The notes under the pieces: model-generated
The model's input: only the letters and a program-made list of their open reading frames with translations
Database searches by the model: none
Told to the model about the DNA's origin: nothing
Part shown: positions 55,519-64,000 of the stretch, piece after piece
How the letters are laid out: every line of letters begins with the position of its first letter
Position numbering within the stretch: the first letter of the stretch is position 1
DNA from: CAWGMT01 sp963823675
GTDB taxonomy: Bacteria; Planctomycetota; Planctomycetia; Isosphaerales; Isosphaeraceae
Assembly: GCA_963823675.1 (NCBI GenBank)
Contig: CAWGMT010000004.1
Span: 726,237 to 790,236 of the forward strand
Direction: 5' to 3'
Length of the DNA: 64,000 nt
Position numbers and translations under genes: made by a program

Positions 55519-56545
55519 AGAACTCGAGCTGGCGGGTCTCCCACAGACCAGCGACCCGCCCCTCGGGCCGCTCGCCGCGATCATCAATCGCCTTACTTGG
55601 CCGTTCCGATACGGTCATGTTGAGCCTCGGCCGTCCACCGGTTTCTACACTGATACCACCGTCTGCATCGGCTGCAAGGCGTGCGAGGTCGCCTGCAAGC
55701 AATGGAATCAGCTCGCCGCGGATGGGTTGGAGTGGACGGGCAACAGCTACGACAACACGGCTGAGCTCTCGGCGACGTCCTGGCGGCATGTCAAATTCAT
55801 CGAGCAGTTCGCGGCGAATGGACGGCCCAACGGCCACGATGCGGCCGATCCGACGGCGACGAGTCACGAACTGACCCTGGACCACTTGCTGAACGGGGGC
55901 GGGGCGAGTCGGTGTGGGGCCGATCCGGCGGCGGCGAGCCACGAACTGACCCTGGACCAGTTGCTGAATGGGGGCGGAGCCGGCCGCTGGCTGATGATGA
56001 GCGACGTTTGCAAGCATTGCGTGTCGGCCCCTTGCCAGCACGCGTGCCCCACGGGTGCCATCATCTATAACGAGTTCGCCAACGTCTACATCCAGCGAGA
56101 TATCTGCAATGGCTGCTCATATTGCATCGCATCCTGCCCGTTCGGGGTCATCACGCGCAGCGACTTCGACGGCCATTCCCACAAGTGCACGCTCTGCTAT
56201 GACCGCCAGAAGGACGGCCTCGTCCCGGCCTGTGCCAAGGCCTGCCCGACGCACTCGATCCAGTTCGGGCCGATCGACGAGCTCCGTGAACGGGCACGGA
56301 ACCGGGTCCAGGAGCTTCACGCCCGCGGTGTCACGGGCGCTTACCTCTACGGCGACCAGCCCACCGAGACCTACTCCGCGCTCCACTCGTTCTACCTGCT
56401 CATCGACCACCCGGCCGTCTACGGACTTTCGGAAGCTCCCTTCAACCCGTGGCTCCACATGCTAGGAGATTACGGCAGGACCCTCCTGAGCACGCTGGCC
56501 ACGATCGCCGTGATTCTCACACTGCTATTCCTCGGGGGGGTGTGA
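55508..56545 (+). CDS. Formate dehydrogenase iron-sulfur subunit
   Basis: FdnH-like electron-transfer subunit, about 345 residues from ATG 55508. Four [4Fe-4S] motifs: CIGCKACEVACKQWN, CKHCVSAPCQHACPTGA, CNGCSYCIASCPFGV and CTLCYDRQKDGLVPACAKACP. A C-terminal membrane helix (LLSTLATIAVILTLLFLGGV) anchors it. Between the first two motifs a 25-residue unit occurs twice (ATSHELTLDHLLNGGGASRC and AASHELTLDQLLNGGGAGRW), encoded by a 75-base repeat, making the loop longer than in E. coli FdnH. Lies between the catalytic subunit (11-base overlap) and the NrfD-like gene (one base apart). Confidence 0.9.
   Translation: MGIRELELAGLPQTSDPPLGPLAAIINRLTWPFRYGHVEPRPSTGFYTDTTVCIGCKACEVACKQWNQLAADGLEWTGNSYDNTAELSATSWRHVKFIEQFAANGRPNGHDAADPTATSHELTLDHLLNGGGASRCGADPAAASHELTLDQLLNGGGAGRWLMMSDVCKHCVSAPCQHACPTGAIIYNEFANVYIQRDICNGCSYCIASCPFGVITRSDFDGHSHKCTLCYDRQKDGLVPACAKACPTHSIQFGPIDELRERARNRVQELHARGVTGAYLYGDQPTETYSALHSFYLLIDHPAVYGLSEAPFNPWLHMLGDYGRTLLSTLATIAVILTLLFLGGV
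55844..55993. repeat. 75-bp direct repeat, two copies, in the FeS subunit gene
   Basis: Units start GCCGATCCGRCGGCGRCGAG at 55844 and 55919. They differ at several silent and non-silent places, so the duplication is not very recent. It keeps the frame and adds 25 residues in the loop between the first two cluster motifs. Confidence 0.8.
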
Positions 56546-56546
56546 C

Positions 56547-57470
56547 ATGGATCGGAACGACCAGACACGAGCGATCGAGCCCGGCTATTTGTCCCAGGAC
56601 ATCACCAAGGTCCCGGGCTGGCATGGGCTCGTCGCCTGGGATCTGCTCTTCAATAACCTGACGACGGGGCTCTTCCTGTTCACCGCGGTCGGCGAACTGG
56701 CCTGGCCGGGGTTACTTGGTCCGGTGGCGAAGGCGGCGTATCCCGTCGCGCTGGTCTTCTTGCTTACCGACCTGCTGATGCTGGTGTCCGACCTGGGCGA
56801 TCCACTCCGGTTCCATCACATGCTCCGGGTGTTCAAGCCCAGCTCGCCCATGTCCCTGGGCACGTGGAGCCTCACCGTCTATTCGCTGCCGCTGACCTTG
56901 ATCGTGGCGATCGAAGCGGCGCAAGTGCTCCACCTGCTGCCGACCGAGTCAATGGCGCTGGAATGGATTCGCGAGGCGGCGGTGGTTTTCTGTATCGTGC
57001 CGGCCTTCGGGTCCCTCGCCTACAAGGGGGTGCTCTTCAGCACGTGCTCGCAACCGGGCTGGAAGGATGCGCGATGGCTGGGCGCTTGGATGGCGAATTC
57101 GGCACTCACGCTGGGCTGCGCGGAACTGCTCGCCGTGTCGATTCTGACCGGGCATGTGCAGGCCGCCGCCGCTCTGCGCACCGTCGCCGTGGTGCTCGTT
57201 GTACTCAACCTGATCCCGACGGGTTTCGTCTTCCTGGAAATTCGCGAGACCCTCGCGCGAATCTACAGCGATCAGCAGATTTACCGTGCGCTGATGCTCA
57301 CCTTGGTCGGAGGTACGCTGATGCCGGTGGTCCTCTTGCTCGCGGGAGATGGCGCTCCGTGGCACCTGGGCGCCGTGTTGCTCATCGGGCTCGGCGGCTT
57401 CGCCGTTCGTTCGCTGTTTCTCAAGATACCGCACGCTTCTCACGAGAGTCGATCAAGAGCCAGGGCCTGA
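56547..57470 (+). CDS. NrfD-like membrane subunit (quinone-reducing anchor)
   Basis: About 307 residues from ATG 56547, one base after the FeS subunit stop. Eight or so membrane helices, for example LFNNLTTGLFLFTAVGELAW, VALVFLLTDLLMLVSDLGDP, WSLTVYSLPLTLIVAIEAAQ and ALRTVAVVLVVLNLIPTGFV. DLGDPLRFHHMLRVFKPSSP followed by MSLGTW is the conserved NrfD/PsrC quinone-site segment. It replaces the di-haem FdnI found in E. coli formate dehydrogenase N. Electrons from formate would enter the quinone pool through it. Confidence 0.88.
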   Translation: MDRNDQTRAIEPGYLSQDITKVPGWHGLVAWDLLFNNLTTGLFLFTAVGELAWPGLLGPVAKAAYPVALVFLLTDLLMLVSDLGDPLRFHHMLRVFKPSSPMSLGTWSLTVYSLPLTLIVAIEAAQVLHLLPTESMALEWIREAAVVFCIVPAFGSLAYKGVLFSTCSQPGWKDARWLGAWMANSALTLGCAELLAVSILTGHVQAAAALRTVAVVLVVLNLIPTGFVFLEIRETLARIYSDQQIYRALMLTLVGGTLMPVVLLLAGDGAPWHLGAVLLIGLGGFAVRSLFLKIPHASHESRSRARA

Positions 57471-57579
57471 TCCCGGATGGAGAATCTCGCAGCGGGAATC
57501 CGCATTCTTTTCGTGGCCGCGACACCTTCAACAAGAGTCGGATGATGCAAAGCGGATGGATCGATGGGGAGGGCACGTC

Positions 57580-58905
57580 ATGACCGATGCAGTGCTATGG
57601 CATCGCATCCAGTTTGTTTTCACGATCACTTATCACTACCTATTCCCCCAGTTGACGATGGGGCTGGCCCTGCTCATCGTGATGTTCAAGTCGCTCGCCC
57701 TGTGGCTCCGCGACGAGTCGTACAACGAAGTCGCCCGCTTCTGGGGGCGGATCTTCGCCCTCAACTTTGCCATGGGCGTGGTGACCGGAATCCCGATGGA
57801 ATTCCAGTTCGGCACCAACTGGTCGACGTTCTCCCGCTTCTCGGGAGCGGTCGTCGGCCAGGCCCTGGCGATCGAGGGTCTTTTCGCGTTCTTCCTCGAG
57901 TCGGCGTTCCTGGGGCTGTTCCTGTTCGGCGAGAAGCGGCTCGGTCCGAGGGGGCATCTCGCGGCGGCTATCGCCCTGGCCGCGGGCACGTGGCTCTCGG
58001 GCTACTTCATCATCGTCGCCAACGCCTTCATGCAGCACCCGGTCGGCTACCGGCTGGGCGAGGACAAGCTGTTACACCTCGAGAGCTTCCGGGCGTACAT
58101 CTTCAACCCCTGGGCCTTGTGGCAATACGCCCACAACATGCTGGCCTCGCTCGTCACGGCGTCGTTCGTCGTGGCTGCGATGGGGGCCTACTGGTCGCTG
58201 CTGGGCCAGCACGCCCGGCACGCCGGGATCTGCCTGCGCGTGGGGGTCATCTCGGGGTTGGTCTCCAGCCAGCTCGTCGCGTTCCCGGCCGGTGACGGCA
58301 CCGGCAAGATGGTGGCGAAGCACCAGCCGGTCACGCTCGCCGCGATGGAGGGGCTGTTCGAAGGGGGCCCGTACGCCGAGCTCGCCATCATCGGACAGCC
58401 GAACGTAGCCGCCCGCAAGCTGGAGAACCCGATCGTTGTGCCCTGGATCCTGAGCTTCCTGTGCTACGGGTCCTTTGGAAGCACGGTCCACGGGCTCAAC
58501 GACTTTCCGCAGGACCAGTGGCCGCACAACGTGGAGCTACTCTACTACAGCTACCACATCATGGCCGGGCTCGGGACGCTCTTCATCCTGACGATGGGAG
58601 TCGCGGCGCTCCTCCTGTGGCGGGGACGGCTGGCGACTGCACGCCCCATGCTCTGGGTGCTGATGATGGCGTTCCCATTCCCTTACATCGCGACGACCGC
58701 CGGCTGGTGGACCGCCGAGCTCGGACGCCAGCCGTGGGTCATCCATGGCCTGATGCGCACAGCCGACGCCCACTCAAAACTGGTCAACCCGGGTGATGTT
58801 GTCTTCACCGTGCTGGGCTTCGCCGGCCTGTACTTGCTCCTCGGCATGCTCTTCGTCATCCAGGTCCTCAAAGAGATCAACCGCGGTCCGACCGCGTCGC
58901 ATTAG
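57580..58905 (+). CDS. cydA: Cytochrome bd-type quinol oxidase subunit I
   Basis: Quinol:O2 oxidoreductase core, about 441 residues from ATG 57580. Haem ligand regions: HRIQFVFTITYHYLFPQLTM (N-terminal His), WQYAHNMLASLVTASFVVAA. The Q-loop has GTGKMVAKHQPVTLAAMEGL with the conserved Lys and Glu. The remainder carries GWWTAELGRQPWVIHGLMRT. At 441 residues it is shorter than E. coli CydA, as expected for the short-Q-loop (CioA-like) type. About 109 bases follow the NrfD gene on the same strand, with no obvious terminator, so it is probably part of the formate operon. Confidence 0.93.
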   Translation: MTDAVLWHRIQFVFTITYHYLFPQLTMGLALLIVMFKSLALWLRDESYNEVARFWGRIFALNFAMGVVTGIPMEFQFGTNWSTFSRFSGAVVGQALAIEGLFAFFLESAFLGLFLFGEKRLGPRGHLAAAIALAAGTWLSGYFIIVANAFMQHPVGYRLGEDKLLHLESFRAYIFNPWALWQYAHNMLASLVTASFVVAAMGAYWSLLGQHARHAGICLRVGVISGLVSSQLVAFPAGDGTGKMVAKHQPVTLAAMEGLFEGGPYAELAIIGQPNVAARKLENPIVVPWILSFLCYGSFGSTVHGLNDFPQDQWPHNVELLYYSYHIMAGLGTLFILTMGVAALLLWRGRLATARPMLWVLMMAFPFPYIATTAGWWTAELGRQPWVIHGLMRTADAHSKLVNPGDVVFTVLGFAGLYLLLGMLFVIQVLKEINRGPTASH

Positions 58906-58915
58906 GACATCGAAC

Positions 58916-60004
58916 ATGGAAGCAGCCTGGTTCGTGATCGTCTCGGGTATGCTCACAGCCTACGCGGTGCTCGACGGCTTCGACTTTGGGGTCGGCGCCA
59001 TTCACCGCATTGTCGCCCGCACCGATGAGGAGCGACGGACCGTGCTGGCGGCGATCGGCCCGATCTGGGACGGCAACGAGGTCTGGCTGATCGCGGCAGG
59101 CGGCCTGTTGTTCATGGCCTTCCCGAGCGTCTACGCCACCGCGTTCAGCGGCTTCTACATGGCCCTGATGGTCGTGCTCTGGCTGCTGATCCTGCGCGGC
59201 GTGGCGATCGAGCTCCGCTCGCACGAGGACCACCTGCTTTGGCGTGAATTCTGGGACACTGTCTTCTCGGTCGCCTCGGCCCTACTCGCCGTGGTGTTCG
59301 GTACGTCGCTCGGCAACCTGATTCGCGGAGTTCCGCTGGGGAAAGAAGGCCTCCGGGGCATGCCGCTGTTCACGAACTTCCTCACCGGCCGCGAGCCAGG
59401 AATCTTCGACTGGTACACCGCGCTTGTTGGCCTGTTCACACTCGCGGCCCTGGCAGTCCACGGCGCCCTGTATCTCGCGTGGAGGACCACGGGCCCTGTG
59501 CGCGAGCGTAGCCTGGCCTTGGCGCGTCAGGCGTGGAAGGCAGCGCTTGTCTTGTGGATCGCCGCCACCGCCGCCACCCTATGGGTGCGGCCCGAGGTCT
59601 TCTCCAGCCTTGTCGCGCGTCCCTGGGCGCTCCCATTCGTCGCCCTGGCGTTCGCCGGGGCCTGGGGCGTATTCCTGTTCCCGCGGCGCGATAGTGAGCT
59701 CGCCGCGTTCCTCTCCTCCTCCGCGTTCCTGTTCGGGATGCTGGCCGCGACGCTCGCGGGCCAATACCCGTTCTGGCTGCGGTCGACCCTCGACCCCTCC
59801 CACAGTCTCACCGCCCTGAACTCGGCCTCCGACCACTACGGGCTGCGCGTGGCCTTGACCTGGTGGCCCGTTGGGATCGCGCTTGTCGCCGTCTATTTCA
59901 CCTTTCTGTTTCGCTGGATGTGGGGAAAAGTCGTCGTGGAACCCGGGCCGTCGTACGGTCCGGCCGTCGCCGGCCGGGTCGATTCGCCAAGTCAAGGGGT
60001 TTGA
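58916..60004 (+). CDS. cydB: Cytochrome bd-type quinol oxidase subunit II
   Basis: About 362 residues from ATG 58916, 10 bases after cydA. Begins MEAAWFVIVSGMLTAYAVLD and GFDFGVGAIH, the conserved N-terminus; ERRTVLAAIGPIWDGNEVWL and IAAGGLLFMAFPSVYATAFS follow. Eight membrane helices are expected and their hydrophobic segments are visible. With CydA it forms the terminal oxidase for quinol from the NrfD subunit. No cydX-like or cydCD gene follows. Confidence 0.93.
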   Translation: MEAAWFVIVSGMLTAYAVLDGFDFGVGAIHRIVARTDEERRTVLAAIGPIWDGNEVWLIAAGGLLFMAFPSVYATAFSGFYMALMVVLWLLILRGVAIELRSHEDHLLWREFWDTVFSVASALLAVVFGTSLGNLIRGVPLGKEGLRGMPLFTNFLTGREPGIFDWYTALVGLFTLAALAVHGALYLAWRTTGPVRERSLALARQAWKAALVLWIAATAATLWVRPEVFSSLVARPWALPFVALAFAGAWGVFLFPRRDSELAAFLSSSAFLFGMLAATLAGQYPFWLRSTLDPSHSLTALNSASDHYGLRVALTWWPVGIALVAVYFTFLFRWMWGKVVVEPGPSYGPAVAGRVDSPSQGV

Positions 60005-60024
60005 CCTGGAACTTAGCGGCGAGC

Positions 60025-60234
60025 ATGAACCTCGTCCTCGAGGCCCGGGCCGCTCTGCGGAGCAATGACCTGGAGGTGCAATTCTGCTTCGAGCTCGAGC
60101 GACTGCGCGGCGAGCTGGTCATCGACGCCCCGGCCGGGTGCCACCATGGTCTGCCGACCAACCCCGTCTCCCGCCATGCCGAACCGAGCCGCGCCCGCGG
60201 CGACACGTTAGACCGGTCCGAGCAGGGGACATGA
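60025..60234 (+). CDS. Small protein, uncertain
   Basis: About 69 residues from ATG 60025 (MNLVLEARAALRSNDLEVQF), 20 bases after cydB. The middle reads CFELERLRGELVIDAPAGCH. It has no recognised family and only a weak ribosome-binding site. It may be the last cistron of the operon or an accidental open frame. The space 60235-60404 holds nothing seen. Confidence 0.3.
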   Translation: MNLVLEARAALRSNDLEVQFCFELERLRGELVIDAPAGCHHGLPTNPVSRHAEPSRARGDTLDRSEQGT

Positions 60235-60404
60235 GGCGCTCTTGATCGACGGAAGGGCTGCACCATTCCGATCGTCGGTCGTCGCTACACTCACCGACCT
60301 ATCCACCGCCATCAGCCTGCAAAGGCCTGTCATCACTGAGAGTGACGGAACGGTGGGATCTGCTGGAGTTGTGCGGCCCAAAGAGTCACCTTTGTTGCAC
60401 CAGT

Positions 60405-63400
60405 TCACCGCGCGAATGGCTCCGCCGGAAAGGCCAGGTCCAAGAGGAGCATCTGGAAGTCGGTTCGCGGCAAGAGGGCCTCCAGGTCGGCCTCGGTCCT
60501 CATCGCCAAGGGATTATGGTAGCCGGATATTACAGCCTGACGGAGCAACAACATCGACAGATCGGCTTCTCCGCCGGCCTCGGCTGGAGTTCGGCCCGAA
60601 TCGGCCCGGGCAAACACGATCGCGAGCAAGGCGTGGCCGCGCGCCTGGTCGTACAGGGACGAGGGCGAAGCGGGCTTCTTTTCGACAAGGGCGATGGCGG
60701 TTCGCAGGGTCGAGACGGCCCGGTCCCAGGCCGTTCGATCCGGTTCGAGTTTGGCGATCTCGATCAGGACTCGTGCCAGATCGAACTGGTCGTCGGCCGA
60801 GCCGGGACGGGTCTTGATCAGGCCGTCGATCGCTTCGCGGCCTTTCTCGTAGGCCCGCCGCGCATCCGTGGGCCGGCCCGCATCTCGGAACAAAGAGGCC
60901 AGGTCCGTGACCAGCGAGCTGCGGTCGAACATTGGCCTCGAGCAACTCGGGATTCGCCTTCAGAACGGTCTCGAGGCCGGATAGAGCCCGCTCCAGGGCC
61001 GTGATGGCTTCCTGGCGGCGCCCGGAAATTGCCAGCCGCTTGCCCTGGAGCCGTCCAACCCTCGCCAGCCCGATCTGGTAGCGGGGGACCGTGGGATTGT
61101 CTCGAGCCAGGATTCCGAAAGCGTCGAGAGAGCGTTCCAGGGCCTCACCGGCTTCCTCGGACCGGCCGAGCTTCAAGAGCGCATTCGCGAGATTCCGGCA
61201 GCCATCGCCCAGATACTCACGGTAGGCCGAGACGTTGGGATTGGCGACGATCGCTTTCTCATAGATGCCTCGCGCCCTCGAGTAGACGTCGATCGCCTCC
61301 GGAACGCGGCCGACTTCGTACAACAGTGCTCCCCGGTTATTGCAAGCGATTGCCAGGTCGATCTGGGAAGCGACCTGATCGGGCCTGGCGCGGGCGATAT
61401 CGAGGCGAATTTCCATCACGCGGCGACTGAACCCTAGTGACTCCTCAATGCGGCCGATGTCGTGGAAGTAGGCGCACAGCGAATTGAGAGTCCGCGCCAT
61501 TCCCTGTCGCAAGTCCAGATCATCGGGCCGCATCGCACAAAGCTGCTCGCGCATTTTGAGGGCTTCCTCGTAGCTTGCGCGTGCATCGGCCATGCGGCCG
61601 GTGTTGTGCTCTATGATTCCGATGTTGTTAACGGTTTGAGCCAGCACCCTGAGGGCGCCCCAATCGTCGGGCGATTGCTGCACGAGCCGCTGGCGGACGT
61701 CTCTTTCCTCTGCCATTGTTGCCAGCGCGAGGGCGGAATGTCCGGTGCGGAACTGCAGCCGGGCCAGGTGGGCCAGCGTGCTGGCCAGATCGGCCCGATC
61801 GCTCGAGTCCGCAACGGCGTCGGCCGCGAGTGCCCTTCGAATCGCCAGGACGCGTCCAAAGGCCGCGAGTGCTTCGTCCTCAGAGCCAATCTGTTCGGTC
61901 AGAGACGCAAGTTCACCGTAGGCTCGCCCGAGAGCGCGCCGCGAACGCGTGTCGGATTGGTTCGCCAGCAGCGATTCCAGCCGGCCGTAGAAGTTCTTGG
62001 CGCCCAGCAAGAGCTTGGTGCGCAGCTCGCGGAATTCTTTGTTCTTGAGCAGAACATCGTCACTCACTCCGGAGTGAAATGTCTTGATCGCGTCCATGGC
62101 GAGGTCGAAACGCTCGCGCTCGCGATCGTTGGCCGCAATCAGGGCCTCATTGGCCCGAGTGGTCCTGGCATTGGCGGTGTTCAGGTTCGCGTTGGCAGTT
62201 TGCAGATGGCGGTTGGCGGCGGTCTGAACGGCCAGGACGCTGGCGGTGCCGACCAGGGCCATGAGCAACGTCGAGGCTGCCGCCGCGACCGCCGTACGAT
62301 GGCGCCGCGCCCACCGTCGGGCTCGGCGGTAGAGCGGCTCACGCCAGGCCGTGACCGGTTCGTCGGCCAGCCAGCGATCGATGTCGTCGGCCAGAGCACG
62401 CGCGGTCGCATAGCGGTCGTCGGAATTCAGTGCCATCGCTTTCAAGCAAATCGCCTCGAGTGCCGGGTCAATCGACAAGTCGATCTGTCGGGGCGGCGCG
62501 AAGTCGCCCCGCTGCACTTTGCGGAGCGCCTCGCCGATATCATCATCCCCAAACGGCGCCCTGCCGGTCAGCAGGCAGTACAAGGTCGCACCGAGTGAGT
62601 AGACGTCGCTGCGCGGCCCGAGCCGCTCGAGTTCGCCGCACGCCTGCTCCGGGCTCATATAAGCGGGCGTGCCCAGCACGCTGCCGGGCGAAGTCTCGGC
62701 CGAACCGCGAGCCGAGCTCGTCACGAGGGACCGCTCCCCCGCGTCGTTCTCCGGTTCAACCCGGGCCAGCGGCTTGGCCAATCCCCAGTCAACCACCAGC
62801 GTCTCGCCGTACTTGCCCACGATGATGTTGGCCGGCTTCAAATCGCGGTGAATCACCCCGCGGGAGTGGGCGTAGTCGAGGGCGTTGCAGACGTCGAGAA
62901 ACCGCCGCAACAACTGGCGAAGCGCGAGCGGGGACGCGCTAGCGCCGCGAGTCCTCGTCGAGCGAGTCGTCGATTGGCTGCCGGCGCTCGGTTGACTCCC
63001 AGCGCTCGACTCGCTCCCGGCGCTTGATTCACCTCCCATCCTCAATTCACTCGATATCTTCGCTTCACTCGCCATCCTCGAATGACTCGCCGTCTTCGAT
63101 TCACTCGCCGTCCTCGATTCACTCGCCGTCTTCGATTCACTCGCCGTCTTCGATTCACTCGCCGTCCTCGATTCACTCCCGGCGCTTACGCGACCGGGCT
63201 CGCCGTGGAACTGTTTGATGGCCTCCTTGAGGCTGTCGCCCTTGATGAAGCGCATGGCGTAGTAGGGGCGGCCGTCGTCGTACGCCCCCAGTCCGTAGAC
63301 GGGGACGATCCCGGGATGTTCGAGGCCGCCGGTGATCTCGGCCTCGAGGATAAACCGCTGGCGGCTGGCGCGGTCGTCGGCGTGGTTGTCGAGGATCTGC

Positions 63401-63876
63401 TTGAGCGCCACCTCGCGGTGCAGCTCGCCATCGACGGCGATGAAGACCGCGCCGAGTCCGCCGCGGGCGTGGGGTCGGAGAATGCGAAATCGCTGGCCCG
63501 CGCTGGTGGCAGTGCCGACGGCGGCGCTATCGGCGTAAGGCTCGGACGAGGCGGAGGCGAGGTGGGAGACGGTGACTGTCAGCTCGGAATCTCCCAAGGC
63601 TGCGAGCTGCTCGCGGGTGGCGCGGCCGGCGGAGAGCCACGACAGGCTGCTCTCGGCGTCGCCGCCGTGCTTCTTGACGTGCAGGCCGACCAGCGCCTCG
63701 ATCACGCCCCGCTGGTCGGCGTCGAGATCGCCGCGGTCGATGAAGTGGTCAACCAGCGCCCTGCCCTTCGCGCGTGTCCAGGCCCGAAAGGCGGCGACGA
63801 GCTGAACCTGGTCGATCAGGCCGTTCTGGAGCGCGAACAGGCCAAAGAGGAGGTCACGCGCTGGGTCTGCCGTCAT
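60405..63876 (-). CDS. Serine/threonine protein kinase with membrane segment and TPR tail, one frameshift
   Basis: The start at 63876 (MTADPARDLLFGLFALQNGL) opens a helical N-terminal region, followed by the kinase: glycine-loop-like LRPHARGGLGAVFIAVDGEL, the catalytic Lys in EVALKQIL, HRDLKPANI, DWGLAKPL (DWG in place of DFG, typical for planctomycetes) and GTPAYMSPEQA. Between the hinge (MRFIKGDSLKEAIKQFH) and helix E a low-complexity insert of about 80 residues holds the repeat ESKTAS. One membrane helix (AAAASTLLMALVGTASVLAV) is followed by about 500 residues of TPR-like helices. Near 60935 a frameshift moves into the frame that ends TDFQMLLLDLAFPAEPFAR at 60405. Signal and targets are unknown. 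Confidence 0.87.
63030..63182. repeat. 18-bp tandem repeat array inside the kinase gene
   Basis: The unit GATTCACTCGCCGTCNTC repeats at 18-base steps, about eight times with increasing decay towards 63030. On the coding strand it encodes ESKTAS/ESRTAS. The array length is a multiple of three, so changes in copy number keep the frame. There are no spacers, so it is not CRISPR. Confidence 0.85.
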
Positions 63877-64000
63877 GAGAGAGACTCCCGGTCGCGACAC
63901 GACGCCGGATGAATTGAATTCTGGGCCCTCACCGTCGGGTGGGCTAGCCAGTCGCGCAGCGAACCGGTTGGATTATCGCATAACGAATCGTCTCAGAAAA
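63877..64000. other. Right window edge, no gene identified
   Basis: Upstream region of the kinase gene. Nothing recognisable is visible in these 124 bases. Confidence 0.35.

Noticed and set aside
63000..63190. Possible CRISPR array
   Set aside because: The 18-base repeats have no spacers and are read in frame as ESKTAS/ESRTAS within the kinase.

Overview
The window is high-GC DNA from a planctomycete, probably near the Isosphaeraceae. This rests on recognition, not a search. Supporting signs are a Ser/Thr kinase with a DWG motif and a TPR tail, an N-terminal lipoprotein, WD40/TPR proteins, a family of multihaem cytochromes with a membrane partner, an lpxA gene, and a module (core VLHFRIFD) I associate with planctomycete hypothetical proteins.

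Left part (1-16 kb). A partial GH63/MGH1-like glucosidase and a c554-like multihaem cytochrome face left. Diverging from them is an operon for a polytopic membrane protein, a ten-haem cytochrome and a GAF/adenylate cyclase. It converges on a two-gene diaphorase module. One gene is a NuoE-NuoF fusion. The other is an unusual iron-sulfur protein that joins NuoG/HoxU-like and HycB-like clusters around two cyclic-nucleotide-binding domains. Read together, these genes look like a redox complex controlled by a cyclic nucleotide made next door, and this is my best candidate for an undescribed system. A lipoprotein and a hybrid histidine kinase follow.

Middle (16-36 kb). Here are a dienelactone-hydrolase-like enzyme, a higBA remnant, pcm, an M24 peptidase, an unknown three-gene operon next to tRNA-Gln(TTG), rex, ribD, an anti-sigma-like pair, a Gly/Met-rich secreted protein, lpxA, a Gfo/Idh oxidoreductase, msrA, a ubiX-ubiD deletion remnant and a SWIM-SNF2 helicase.

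Accessory and decaying part (36-49 kb). This holds a tRNA 3' fragment, a protease-like pseudogene, a STAND NTPase overlapping a WD40-TPR gene, a serine hydrolase that lost its catalytic centre, an IS4-type element with clear ends and an 11-bp target duplication, a truncated DyP peroxidase and a collapsed hybrid histidine kinase. Several of these show internal deletions rather than simple frameshifts.

Right part (49-64 kb). A sigma-54 activator is followed by a near-perfect -24/-12 promoter and then fdhD, a small protein, a selenocysteine formate dehydrogenase (in-frame TGA with a SECIS-like hairpin), its FeS subunit, an NrfD-like membrane subunit and cydAB. Together they make a formate-to-oxygen respiratory chain through quinone. 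A kinase-TPR gene ends the window.

About a dozen otherwise intact genes need a single frameshift to match their family. They are spread widely, so base-level sequence errors cannot be separated from true decay here. The deletion remnants and the Sec TGA are not explained by such errors.
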